Of a stretch of DNA of 64,000 bases, positions 21,289 through 31,364 are shown in pieces. Position numbers and translations under genes: made by a program. The notes below the pieces were generated by a model, which was not told where the DNA came from, ran no database searches, and saw only the letters and a list, made by a program, of their open reading frames with translations. The DNA comes from Wolfiporia cocos (taxonomy: Eukaryota; Basidiomycota; Agaricomycetes; Polyporales; Phaeolaceae), in assembly GCA_029448655.1 (NCBI GenBank), contig JACCLO010000002.1, positions 4,278,001-4,342,000 on the forward strand. Direction: 5' to 3'. Positions within the stretch are counted from its first letter, which is position 1; each line of letters begins with the position of its first letter.

Positions 21289-23625
21289 ATGAAGGCTGCA
21301 CTTTCTAGAATCATGCCCCGCATTACCTGTCGCACCCGTGGCTCTTCCACTGCCCCCTACGTCAAACCAGCAAAGCAGTCTCTTCTCAGCCGCATCGCCA
21401 CCGACGACATTCCTCGGGCAGAGGACGTCACTTACACTCTTCCTGTAAAGGAAGACTACACCGGGAAGCTCCACCTTTGGGAGATTCCCGTCCACATGCC
21501 AAAGCACATCGCTGAGGCAGGGAAACCCGCTCCTCGACCTCCCAAGCCAGTTCCGCTCTCCAAGCGTATCTGGACGGAAGAAGAGAAGCTAGCGCATTCC
21601 ATCACCGCAATGGAAGGTCTCCTGGAACTCCGGGAGATCAACAAGCTCAAGCTCGCCCGCGATAAGCTGAATAAGCGAATCGCCGCCAAGCAAGCCGCTA
21701 AGGAAGCCAAGCAAGCAGCTTCTTCACTGGCCCTCCGCCTCTCCAGCCCGGCGGCCGGACCTCCTATTCCGGCCAACCATCAGATTCTCAATCCTTCCCT
21801 CGTCTTCGGGAAGTGACACAAAACGCCTAAGGGCGTACCGTCTATCAGGGCCTTCTACCAAGGCAAGGTGGGACCCCCAGACTAGCACGCATAAGACTTA
21901 AGAGTAATGAGGGAAACGCCCCAACATCTAGAATAACAGTTCTGGGGAGTAAGCCCCAGAACGTCGCGGCTTAAGTACATGAGGAGACGTCGCATATCTA
22001 CTAGAGACCCGCCCTAAAGGCAGGGTCTGTGCGCAGCGTTAGCGCTCCTAAGTCATGTGCTACTTATGTAAGCCTTGACCATGTGACCTGTACAGCGGGG
22101 TAGGCACCTATACCGCTACGCCACTTCTACAGAGTCCATTCTATGACACGTGACGTATGTACCATGAGTCCCTTGGTTCGAGACAGGGGGGGGGTACCTA
22201 TTTCTGAGATTCTGTGACATTACCTCCGCTTCAACGTTCACCGTCCCGGTGAAGGACTATCTTCTACCTCCGCTTCAGGTGAGACGTTCCGTGTAAGGAG
22301 CGACTGGGTTCCTTCTCTCGCTAGGGGTGGGGCTCACCACAGAGCGCAGAGTGTCGGGGGGTCTGGATCTCCTACGGGTTGTCAAAGTGCCTGCGGGGTT
22401 GTCCTACTTCGGTGGCGTCCGCGTACATGCGGGTACGTCTTCTACTCTTATTCGAGGTACACTTGTTCACCCCTTATCTATTCTGGGTGGTACCGAGTCG
22501 CGGTCTTCCTAGGACCTGTCGTGTGCGAGGTTAGGCTTTCGCCCTTCACATACCCGCAAGGTCGTGTCTTCCAATCGAGACGTCGCCGCCCAGGAGGTAC
22601 GTACTGTCGTTCTACGCACTGGTCTCCTCTTATCGCTCAACAGCGAGGGCGGTCTTGTTCTTCCACTCCCCTGTAGGTTGTTGGCATAGCAACGCTTCGT
22701 GGGTGCTCGTAAAACTACGGCCCTCTTGAGGGGTGCACCGCCGCGTCGCGCTAACCTACAGAGTGGGAAACCCCAGGGGCCCAACGGCCGGTGGGTAAAG
22801 TAGAACTGTTATTATGACACAAAACGCCTAAGGGCGTACCGTCTATCAGGGCCTTCTACCAAGGCAAGGTGGGACCCCCAGACTAGCACGCATAAGACTT
22901 AAGAGTAATGAGGGAAACGCCCCAACATCTAGAATAACAGTTCTGGGGAGTAAGCCCCAGAACGTCGCGGCTTAAGTACATGAGGAGACGTCGCATATCT
23001 ACTAGAGACCCGCCCTAAAGGCAGGGTCTGTGCGCAGCGTTAGCGCTCCTAAGTCATGTGCTACTTATGTAAGCCTTGACCATGTGACCTGTACAGCGGG
23101 GTAGGCACCTATACCGCTACGCCACTTCTACAGAGTCCATTCTATGACACGTGACGTATGTACCATGAGTCCCTTGGTTCGAGACAGGGGGGGGGGTACC
23201 TATTTCTGAGATTCTGTGACAGGAAGAAGAAGCCTCTCCAAGCATGCGCGCAAGTCATCCCCATGCTAGAAGGCACCCTCACTCGACTCACGCCTCTCGC
23301 CAACCACCCCCCTAATTACCCAGGCTTCCATATGGAAAACGACATCCGTTTCCATAATATGGTAGTAGAATTAGAGGACTTGGTGGATAACGTAAAGGAC
23401 AGAGCGAGACGAGGGAGGATCACCAATAGAGAGTGGAGAATAATGAAGAAGTCATGTAAACAACTCGGCAATATTTCCTTTTCGGACTGGCGTACGGACT
23501 TGGCTCGTATAATAGCAGAATGTGTAGCGCTACACATAACCTTCGCCTACGGTGTAACGGAACCTGACAAGGTTCCAGGGCCCTCGACTACTACGGTAGA
23601 AGAGGATATACTAGCAATTGTATAG
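21289..23625 (+). CDS. ORF1 of element 1, interrupted by a TRIM insertion
   Basis: The N-terminal part (21289-21813) ends with LVFGK at the insertion; after the 1.4-kb TRIM and its TSD the frame resumes at 23227 with KKPLQACAQ and runs to DILAIV (stop at 23625). Without the insertion it would read about 307 aa like the copies at 31365 and 54580. It has a basic N-terminus (MKAALSRIMPR), a proline-rich segment (PRPPKPVPL), a helical Lys/Glu/Ala-rich segment likely to be a coiled coil (EEKLAHSI to KEAKQAASS), and a helical C-terminal domain. I recognise no family. Being interrupted, this copy should not give the full protein. Confidence 0.75.
21814..23221 (-). mobile_element. Complete TRIM element in ORF1
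   Basis: Two LTRs (21814-22219 and 22815-23221, 406 and 407 bp) are almost identical; the difference I see is one G in a poly-G run. They flank 595 bp with no ORF. TSD GGAAG (21809-21813, 23222-23226). Reading on the minus strand, AATAACAGTTCT just inside the 5' LTR (22802-22813) is complementary to AGAACTGTTATT in the LTR (22933-22944), the self-priming arrangement. Size and lack of coding define a terminal-repeat retrotransposon in miniature; LTR identity implies recent insertion. Confidence 0.92.
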
Positions 23626-23810
23626 TAGCAATACTATCATCTTTCAACTCTGAAAAGAGTGCTAGTATGATCATAAGAAAGTTGCAGCTTTCAAAACTCC
23701 ATTCCTTTTGTATCATCCCTTTTTACTTAGAAATAAGTTTTGGGACTTTGTTACTACTTCATCGTCCTGACAAGGACTTACACCTCGATACGCAGAATCA
23801 TCCCACAAAT

Positions 23811-24101
23811 ATGCACATCTACGCCTTCAATGCATGGGGACAACCAGTCATAGTCGACTTGGGTGCAGTACCATACAGGGTACATAGACCCACCACCCCT
23901 GGTTTTAGGGAATCCCCATGGAGTATGCTAGAAATGGCAGAGCTAATTGCCAACTCCACCTACCAAACATTGAAAGACGAAGAAAACCGTTACCTTTTGA
24001 CAGCAGCCAATGATCAGGAAAAAGAGAGAAGGAAACGACTCCTATACCAACTCCGTCTGGCATACCATGACAGACGCATCAGAAGCCGCACCAGTCATTA
24101 G
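23811..24101 (+). CDS. Small unknown ORF of element 1 (96 aa)
   Basis: ATG at 23811 opens MHIYAFNAWGQPVIVDLG and runs to RIRSRTSH. It sits where gag begins in elements 2 and 3, and 33 nt after a GTCCTGACAAGGAC hairpin (23764-23777). The C-terminal half is charged and helical (LKDEENRYLL, EKERRKRLLYQLRLAYHDRR). No family recognised, no copy elsewhere in the window, and coding status rests on composition and position only. An upstream in-frame extension exists but the leader-like hairpin lies within it, so I chose this start. Confidence 0.45.
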   Translation: MHIYAFNAWGQPVIVDLGAVPYRVHRPTTPGFRESPWSMLEMAELIANSTYQTLKDEENRYLLTAANDQEKERRKRLLYQLRLAYHDRRIRSRTSH

Positions 24102-24124
24102 TAGTGGGACAATATATATGATTC

Positions 24125-24842
24125 TGACGCAGAAATACCGTCATTGCCTACGAGTCACTAACGTGGCTTGAGGACCGTATAGAGGGGCGACGTAACGGCC
24201 ACGGATGGCTGTCGCACAGACTAGCGGTCTAAGAGATAAGCCAGAGGTTATAGACAGAGACCTTGAAGGGGCCAACTAAGGCCAGAGGTCGGCGTCGAGG
24301 TGCACAAGCAGACAGTAATGGCATAACCGGGGGACTAAGCCCCAACATCGAGAATAATCGTTCTAAGGCTCTAAGGCCAAAGAACGAGGCATATATGTAC
24401 ATGGGATGGACCACTATCTAAAGGTACTACCCTAAAGTAATGGTCTGTGCGCCTGTAAGGGCACACGTCACATGCACTGTCATAAACATAGAAGCCTGGA
24501 CCATAAGGGCCCAGGCTGGGGGCCTAAGTATCTAGGGTTATCCCCATAGCTACAAGGCTGTGCATAATGTATGACGTCAGCTGTAAGGCTGACGCCGGTA
24601 GGACAGGTGCTAGGTTAGTGCCAACGCTAAGCTAACGTTAAGACAACGCTAGGCTAACGCTAAGGTAACGCTGTCTGGGGTGGTGCTACTATCTAATCTA
24701 TGGTGTCACGTGGCCGCCTGGCTAAGGCTAGTGTATGACGAGGACAGGGACTAGGGGATTGGGGGTACGAGGCGTACGCTAAAGGCCTAAAGAAAAGGCA
24801 AAAAGAAAGGCGTACCCTTATGCCACAGTGAAAACCGTGACA
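24125..24842 (-). mobile_element. Solo LTR 'J' (reverse, in element 1)
   Basis: 718 bp, TGACGCAGAAATACC (one substitution from the usual end) to AAAACCGTGACA, TSD GATTC (24120-24124, 24843-24847). Contains CCCTAAAG...GGTCTGTGCGC at about 24430 next to a reverse TATA-like box at about 24392. Confidence 0.85.
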
Positions 24843-24847
24843 GATTC

Positions 24848-25375
24848 AAAATGCGTATTCCAGGTAGGTCTTACTACTTAGTAGTAGGACTCCCCTGGGC
24901 TGAAAAGCCTAGGGGGTTGTGTCGAAAAAAAACTCCATTTTATAGAGTTTTGGGACTCTATCAGCGCTGCTGAAAAGTGGTGTCTGATATTCAGCGAGGT
25001 GACTGAAAAGTCACGACGAATAACCTCGAAGATTCATGGGGAAAGCCCTTTCATCGGCTGGGGCGGAACCTGTGTTTCAAGCCGGGTCTGTTAGACCTAA
25101 AAGTACTCACAGGGTGATAAACCTCGTTCAACGGGGTGGAAACCTTGTTCAAACAAGTACCCAGGCGTGAGGGGGTAGTGGGATATCCAGATAGGAATCT
25201 ATTAAGAGCATCTGGGTATCTCATTATGGTATGGGTGATAAACCTCGTTCAACGGGGTGGAAACCTATACAACAACCGCTGGTAGGAAAGGGTTCGTCCC
25301 TACCTGAGATGAAAATCCCATCGACCTAAGACCTTACATATAATTTTTTGGCCATATTCATCCTGAAAAGGACTT
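24848..25375 (+). other. Hairpin-rich, probably structured RNA segment of element 1
   Basis: Packed with short stems closed by GAAA-type loops: GGCTGAAAAGCC (~24899), GTGACTGAAAAGTCAC (~25006) and TCCTGAAAAGGA (25361-25372). A 32-nt unit starting GGGTGATAAACCTCG and ending GGGGTGGAAACC occurs twice (about 25113 and 25229), each holding CCTCG/CGGGG around UUCAA, followed after the first copy by CTTGTTCAAACAAG. No ORF. I cannot assign it to a known ribozyme or intron class. Confidence 0.55.
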
Positions 25376-25415
25376 AGTGAGCACTCGCTTACGCTACTAC
25401 TTCACAGACAAAACC

Positions 25416-25808
25416 ATGTCTACCATCGCCATCTCCCAAGCCCCATTCATAAGCATCCTTCACCTCGACCTTGCCTGTAACACCCTCTATCCCCTGTTAG
25501 AAGACCCTCGCTCTACCACCTTCAGAGAAGGATTCATAGTCCCAAGACTATACCTTATGCTCCGACAAATCACTGACCACCTATGCATAGGGGTCAGATA
25601 TCCTTACGACTTCATAGAAGAATTCAAATACTTCTATAGACATCTAATGAGGATAGACAAAATTGTCACATTCAGGAGCGACTTAGAGCATGCTAGGGTC
25701 ATACGGGAAATCTATATATTATGGATTGAAAGAGGGGCAACATTGAGCAACTGGATGTGGACAAAAGGAGATTGGTCTAACATCGCTGGAATCAGAAGGC
25801 GAATGTAA
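25416..25808 (+). CDS. Second small unknown ORF of element 1 (130 aa)
   Basis: ATG at 25416, MSTIAISQAPFISILHL to NIAGIRRRM. Rich in aromatic and basic residues and predicted helical (EEFKYFYRHLMRIDKI, REIYILWIERG). It begins 43 nt after a TCCTGAAAAGGA hairpin. No recognised family. Element 1 ends 16 bp after the stop. Function unknown; coding status inferred from length, composition and the repeated hairpin-then-ORF layout. Confidence 0.45.
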   Translation: MSTIAISQAPFISILHLDLACNTLYPLLEDPRSTTFREGFIVPRLYLMLRQITDHLCIGVRYPYDFIEEFKYFYRHLMRIDKIVTFRSDLEHARVIREIYILWIERGATLSNWMWTKGDWSNIAGIRRRM

Positions 25809-25824
25809 CAGGACTATAAAGTAG

Positions 25825-27236
25825 TGACACAAACTAGTTGTGGGTGTTACGGTTGTTTTGATTTTTCGAATATCGACAGAACTCACCATTGGGCGAATAC
25901 GATACAGGGACTTGTTGCACAACCAACTCCCCTGGCTACTCGTGACTCTACTGGGTGCATCCCCAGTTGTACTAGTCAATAGGGCGCGTTTCATCTCTGG
26001 CAGATCCAACTCTGCCACCGTTTCATGTTCATCGTTTGCTTGCTGATAGATGGCGTTCAACCGCCATCATTCCTATCTATCGTCTCGGATATATCATTAC
26101 ATACTTATCAAACGTTTGGTACTATAGCGTAGATAGTATCGGTGACATCTGGGACAGACTTGACCCCTGAAACTTAACGTAGTATATAAAACCCATGTAC
26201 TTACTGTCGAGGCTCTTCAGCTCGACCTTGTTGTATAAACAAGAAGTCTTATACTCGTTCTCAAACGTAGGAAACTACGCTCAGTATTTCTCACTCGAGC
26301 AATCGAACGACTAAGTCCTCGAAGTGCACACTGACTTCTCGGACTTAGGCGAGTCTTATATTCTATCAGACTCGCACCTGAACAGACTATATCCTCTAAC
26401 GCGTATTGGATATTAACCGATCTCCTAAGGACTTCACTTAGGACCCGAAGGCATCTAACGAATATTTGCCTCGCACACGGCAACGTGCTTGCGTGCAGAA
26501 GAACGAACTATATTCGCGACTCGAATATACGAACGGGTATTCGACCCGTAACAGTGGGACTCACACTATAACCTCTAAGGCGACTTGAAGTAGTTGTTGG
26601 TAGGTTGGTGAGGGAGCTAGTAGGTGCAAGCAGGTATGATGTGTAACTGAGCGAATGCAAAGAACAAATCTAAGGCTTATCGTAGTGATAGCCCTACTTA
26701 TATACATGCATTGTTTGGTTACTCGAAGAGGAGCCAAACAGTTAGACGGTCTGTGCGCAGACATAACTAATACAGCTAAGTCGTAAACTACAGTAGACCA
26801 TGTGCGCCGGTAATGGCCGCACCAGTAAGAACGTTTGTTTGGACCGTGGGTCCATGTTGTGGAAGTGGCTGTAGCTACGTTAGTAAGCCAGGCATGTGAT
26901 TCTTATATACCGGTATCGGGATATGAGTAATTGTAAGGGCATTGGCATGTGATAACGAGCGGGCCGCTTATCCAATTGTACTGACATAGCCCGATATTGG
27001 GATATGAGTAAGGTGCGTGACACCGGAGGTTAGTCCGCTGAGTCATTGACGCGTACGAGCGTGTTATGTACGTGTTGTTATGGCAGGTGGACGTATACCG
27101 CATTGTGTACGTGTTATTTGGTTGGGTGTACGTGTAGACGGGCGCTTAACAGCATAAATGTCTACAAGGTCGTAGAAATACCAGATAAATAGGTAAAAAT
27201 ACGGGAAAATTAGTGGCATGTCCCAAATCTGTGACA
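25825..27236 (-). repeat. 3' LTR of element 2 (family A, reverse), with nested solo LTR K
   Basis: Starts TGACACAAACTAG and ends CCAAATCTGTGACA; 698 bp once K and its TSD are removed. It is followed at 27237 by TTACCCCCTCTTC, which on the minus strand is a polypurine tract (GAAGAGGGGG) before the LTR. Hence it is the 3' LTR of the minus-strand pol end beside it. Reverse TATA at about 26698. Confidence 0.85.
25845..26553. mobile_element. Solo LTR 'K' of an unrelated family
   Basis: 709 bp with different ends, TGTTACGG...CCCGTAACA, and TSD GTGGG (25840-25844, 26554-26558). A TATATAAAAC box at about 26182 suggests forward orientation. TG...CA ends and a 5-bp TSD fit a solo LTR; no coding. Confidence 0.78.
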
Positions 27237-27275
27237 TTACCCCCTCTTCAGGTTTCATTGTCCCTAATGGAACGA

Positions 27276-28495
27276 TTACTTTCCTGTGGAGCCAAATCCA
27301 CCAGTACCGCGTTCGGATTTAATCTTTTCAAAGTAAGATTTTCCGTGTAACGTTATGTGCGGGTCCTTCGCAACTTCGCAGATTAGCTGCGCAATCTTAT
27401 CACCGGCCCGAATATCGATAGAGATATCGGAGTGATTCCGGAGAATAATGATTACTTTGCCTTGGTAATCATGGTCAATGACGCCACCCATTACGTCTAT
27501 GCCTTTTCGGGCGAGACTAGAGCGGGGGGCGATGCGTCCATAAGTGCCGAAAGGTACTTGGATTTTCAGTTTGGTGTTGTATTCTGTCTGCCCGTGGGCT
27601 GGCAGAACATCGCCTGTTGCAGTGTACAGGTCAAAACCGACTGAGTCCTTAGTTCCTTTTTCCGGCATTCGGCCGCCTTCACCGACTATGATTTTCAAAT
27701 CCGCATTTTGGTTGATGTCAGCTGACATCCATCCCCCGTCGGGGTGCCTAACCATGCGCTGCTTAGGGTCCTTTGCAAATTCTTTGCAATACTGCGGCCA
27801 GTCGTCTGGCCACGTGCATTCGTTGGCTTCCCAGTCGTCGCTGTCAGGATCGAAGACGTGAACTGCTTCTTTCCTTCTAGCAGATCGCCTGAGGGGAACA
27901 TCCTGCATTGGAATGGCGTGTGAAGCCTTGTATTCCTGCAGAATGTCGTATGCCGAGTCGAGATCGGCTTTGCGTACCCAGGAGTCGTCATTGATACCAA
28001 ATCCTTTCCATCGGATTCTGTATTCAATTCTTCCTGCGCGGAGGCGATGATCTAAGATCTTCTTGACTTCCCATACTTCCTCGCCGTCAACTATTTCTGG
28101 CTGAGGTTCTGGTCTTTTCTGATGCACAGGGTCCTTGTACATGACCAACTTGGAAGCGTGGAATACGGGGTGATAAGCCCTGTATTGCTCGTCCATGTGT
28201 ACCCTAAAAGTGACCGGAGATAATTGTTCAATTAAAGGGTCCTAAATAGCGTGGACTAAGACTTCTTTCGGAGTCTTGCCAGCTACGGGCGTCAACGAGT
28301 ACTTTGTCGCCGACTTTAAACGGTACCGGGCTTGTGTTGATCATAGTACCAGGACCAGCATTCAGCAGCTAACTTCATTGCTGCCTTAGCCTGTTCCTGT
28401 GCTGACCATCTGGCGTAGGCAAATTGATTCAAATCCGAGTATTGCGTCGGTTTCAAATCCACAGGTCCTGCATTGGGGTGCCTTCTGTCACAGAT
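27276..28495 (-). pseudogene. 3' part of element 2 pol: integrase C-end, chromodomain and dUTPase (displaced by inversion)
   Basis: Read on the minus strand from 28495: RHPNAGPVDLKPTQYSDLNQ (integrase C-terminal region), then a frameshift near 28240 where about 4 nt are missing relative to element 3, then chromodomain (EVWEVKKILDHRL, RIRWKGFGINDDSW) and a dUTPase with all five motifs: DSVGFDLYT, PRSSLA, GVIDHDYQGKV, GDKIAQLI and RGTGGFGSTG. The N-terminal part of this pol is 34974-38249 on the plus strand; the two fit together exactly at the LTR breakpoint. Confidence 0.85.
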
Positions 28496-29184
28496 TTGGG
28501 ACATGCCACTAATTTTCCCGTATTTTTACCTATTTATCTGGTATTTCTACGACCTTGTAGACATTTACGCTGTTAAGCGCCCGTCTACACGTACACCCAA
28601 CCAAATAACACGTACACAACGCGGTATACGTCCACCCGTCATAACAACACATACATAACACGCTCGTACGCGTCAATGACTCAGCGGACTAACCTCCGGT
28701 GTCACGCGCCTTACTCATATCCCGATACCGGGCTATGTCAGTACAATGGGATAAGCGGCCCGCTCGTTATCACATGCCAATGCCCTTATGATTACTCATA
28801 TCCCGATACCGGTATATAGTTATCACATGCCTGGCTTACTAACGTAGCTACAGCCACTTCCACAACATGGACCTACTGTCCAAACAAACGTTCTTACTGG
28901 TACGGCCATTACCGGCGCACATGGTCTATTGTAGTTTACGACTTAGCTGTATTAGTTATGTCTGCGCACAGACCATCTTCATGTTTGGCTCCCTTACTGG
29001 TAACCAAACAAAGCATGTATATAAGTAGGGCTATCACTGCGGATAAGCCTTAGATTTGTTCTCTGCATTCGCTCAGTTACACATCATACCTGCTTGCGCC
29101 TACTAGCTCCCTCACCAACCTATCAGCAACTCCTTCAAGTCGCCTTATAGGTTATAGTGTGAGTCCCACAACTAGTTTGTGTCA
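28496..29184 (+). repeat. Family-A LTR at the left inversion breakpoint
   Basis: 689 bp, TGTCACAGATTTGGG to CTAGTTTGTGTCA. Left flank CCTTC (28491-28495) is in pol; right flank is the primer-binding site TAAGAACAAATCT and leader. TATATAA is at 29018-29024 and AGATTTGTTCT, complementary to the primer-binding site at 29187-29197, is at 29052-29062. It serves as the 5' LTR of the plus-strand portion of element 2. Confidence 0.88.
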
Positions 29185-31364
29185 TAAGAACAAATCTCCC
29201 CCTACCCCCGCCCTTGCGCTTGCGCTTGGGTCTGGGTTTCTATCCTACAGGGGTATATTACTCGTTGCTGCGCACATCCCTACTCCTGACAAGGAGTTTG
29301 GGATGAGATTTGAGATCTGGGGGATACATCGCCTTCCTCGGCAGAGGATTGGCAACCAGGGAAGCCACACCGCCTTTTTAGGCAGGAGACCTACCTAACC
29401 CGGACCTCAGGGTTAAGAGGAGGCGGCTATTCCTGAAAAGGTCTAGCTGCCAGCGGTTGAGACCCGCCTGCGGAGAATAAGGGACGGTCTGCCTGTGTGT
29501 GCCCAACCCCCTGCCATGGCAAGCCTTGCTCAGGGCCCCATCTGACACAGAACACTCTGTGGGACTCACCAAGCCTGTATCCTATAGTACAAGGTGACTT
29601 GGGGAGGTAGAACACTCAGGTGCAGCAGGGATAGTGGAGGTATCTTCTACGGTGGACGCCGAGAAGAATAGAACTAAAGTTAAAGGGCGTCAAGCCCCTA
29701 CTTATATACATGTTTATTCGGATGGCACGTGCTACTAGCTAGTACTACCATTCCGGGTTATGCGGCTTTGCCAAAGGGCGAAGCTTATCTTATCTACTGT
29801 TTATAGACTCTACATAGAATGGCCGTGGCAAGGCCCTAATGGACGAACCAATCGTATGAGAGGGATTATGTCTTATCTTGTTAGTAACGCGGGCGCAGCC
29901 TGGGTATAGGGGAAGCCGGTTGCCGGATACCGTGAGGTATAATGGCGATTGGCCGTGCTTTGTTGGATGACCAAGGCGAGACGCCGAGGTCGTTATGCCA
30001 TTGGACGGGAAGTACCATGGCATGTGTTACAGCCCTGTCCGGGTGGTTACCGGGGCATGTGTTGGACTTAGCCGTGAGGCGAGGTCCGGTGTTTGGGCAA
30101 CGCCGTGATGGCAGAAGCCCGGGACTTGGAGAACGCCGAGTCCGTGGAATGGTCGAGGAGGCCGAGCCTATAGCGATATTGCCTTGGTGCTAATATAGTG
30201 CTATTTGGCCATGTTGCCATTATTATGCGAAGGCGTGGCACGCCTGAGGTGCCATTGTGATCAAGGATCTTATGGCGTGTGGGAAGCCGGTGAGGCCGAT
30301 CCAATAGAACATTGCCATGAGGCGATGTTTGTATGTGTGGACATTATTATGCGAGCGTGCCGCGCTCGGGATGTCATTGTGATCTAAGATCTTATGACGT
30401 GGTTGGTCTAGCTTGTAAGGGCGAGACTTATGACGTAGCGATGACGATGCTATTGTCTAGACTTGTATGCCGCATTCGCAGGTGGAGGCACAGCGATGCA
30501 CGTTGCCTTAGCGATGATGTCATTAGTCTTGTGACGTAGCGTTGTATAGGCTGGTCATGTGGTTGATAAGCCCAGTTAAGAGCTTGTCGTATGGCAATGG
30601 GAGTTAACCCGTAGATAACGTGTAGTTAGACGTATAAATCCCGGATAAATTGCTATAATCATAGGAAAAATGCTGTAAGCCTCAGATAAATCTGTGACAC
30701 CATCGCTATCCACAGGGTCATCATTATGATGGCATGGGAATCTTCCAAAGCCGCCTCCCAGGCGTAAGGGACCTGCTTTGAACCCGTTATGGGAAAAGCA
30801 GTGAGGGGGGTGACGTAAAAAATCACCCTGCCATAGGTCACTCGCGGTAGCCAACAGCATAAGTCCTCCGGGCAGCTCGGCGTGCGAGCATGGGTCAAAC
30901 CGGGTTGGGGCCCCATCAGAAGAGAACCGCGTAGCCCACTCCTTCGAGATGTGGAGCGCTGGTTTCTCGCGATCTTAGATCGATGGTGGTTTTTTAGCCC
31001 TGATGTGACACCCATGTGGCTAAAGACGGCAACCTCATTGTTGAAGCATGGACAGGCTAAGGGATGTAAAATCCCAGCCACTTTCCGGCATTGTCCCTCC
31101 GGGGCGGTGTCGTGTATCCGAATCCCAATCATCTGACCCAGGAACCGGCCTGGCAGTCAGCAACTCTACCCCTGGAGTCGGCGCCTCTGACCGTTAGGGT
31201 CATGCGAATATCCGCGCCATCTCGGCACAGGGTTTGCGCGCAACATAAGAGTAATTATGCCCCGTAGTACACCTTCTTTGCTCCTGAAAAGGAGTCCACT
31301 ACCCTACCTTACATAAACCCTTTTATTCCGTTCTTGGACGTATCACTGGGAAACCTAGTTTCTC
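29185..31364 (+). other. Element 2 leader, interrupted by solo LTR B4
   Basis: Primer-binding site and leader collinear with that of element 1. B4 lies at 29543-30699. The CTCCTGAAAAGGAG hairpin recurs at 31281-31294, again 70 nt before ORF1. Confidence 0.7.
29543..30699 (-). mobile_element. Solo LTR 'B4' (reverse) in the element 2 leader
   Basis: 1157 bp, TGACACAGAACACTCTGTGG to ATAAATCTGTGACA, TSD CCATC (29538-29542, 30700-30704). Family B. Reverse TATA at about 29702 and the reverse transcript-start box AGAATAGAACTA at about 29664. Confidence 0.88.

Larger units (their letters stand above)
19420..25824 (+). mobile_element. Element 1: non-autonomous LTR retroelement with ORF1 but no gag-pol (right end lost)
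   Basis: It has a forward 5' LTR (19420-20271), a primer-binding site, the ~1-kb leader, ORF1 (split by a TRIM), a 96-aa ORF, a hairpin-rich segment and a 130-aa ORF. Upstream of and through ORF1 it is collinear with elements 2 and 3; after ORF1 unrelated sequence takes the place of gag-pol. No polypurine tract or forward 3' LTR is present. It abuts the reverse LTR of element 2 at 25825, so its right end is missing. Confidence 0.75.

Noticed and set aside
22220..22814. 91-codon minus ORF in the TRIM interior as an encoded protein
   Set aside because: Composition is low-information, with no relative in other elements; TRIM interiors are typically non-coding.
25377..25415. Upstream start of the 130-aa ORF at 25377
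   Set aside because: The codon there is GTG, not ATG; the first ATG in frame is 25416.
27064..27258. Repeated ~62-64-aa ORFs in LTRs (also 28473-28658, 38776-38970, 57553-57744)
   Set aside because: They lie within LTR U3 sequence, lack protein-like features and simply recur because the LTR recurs.
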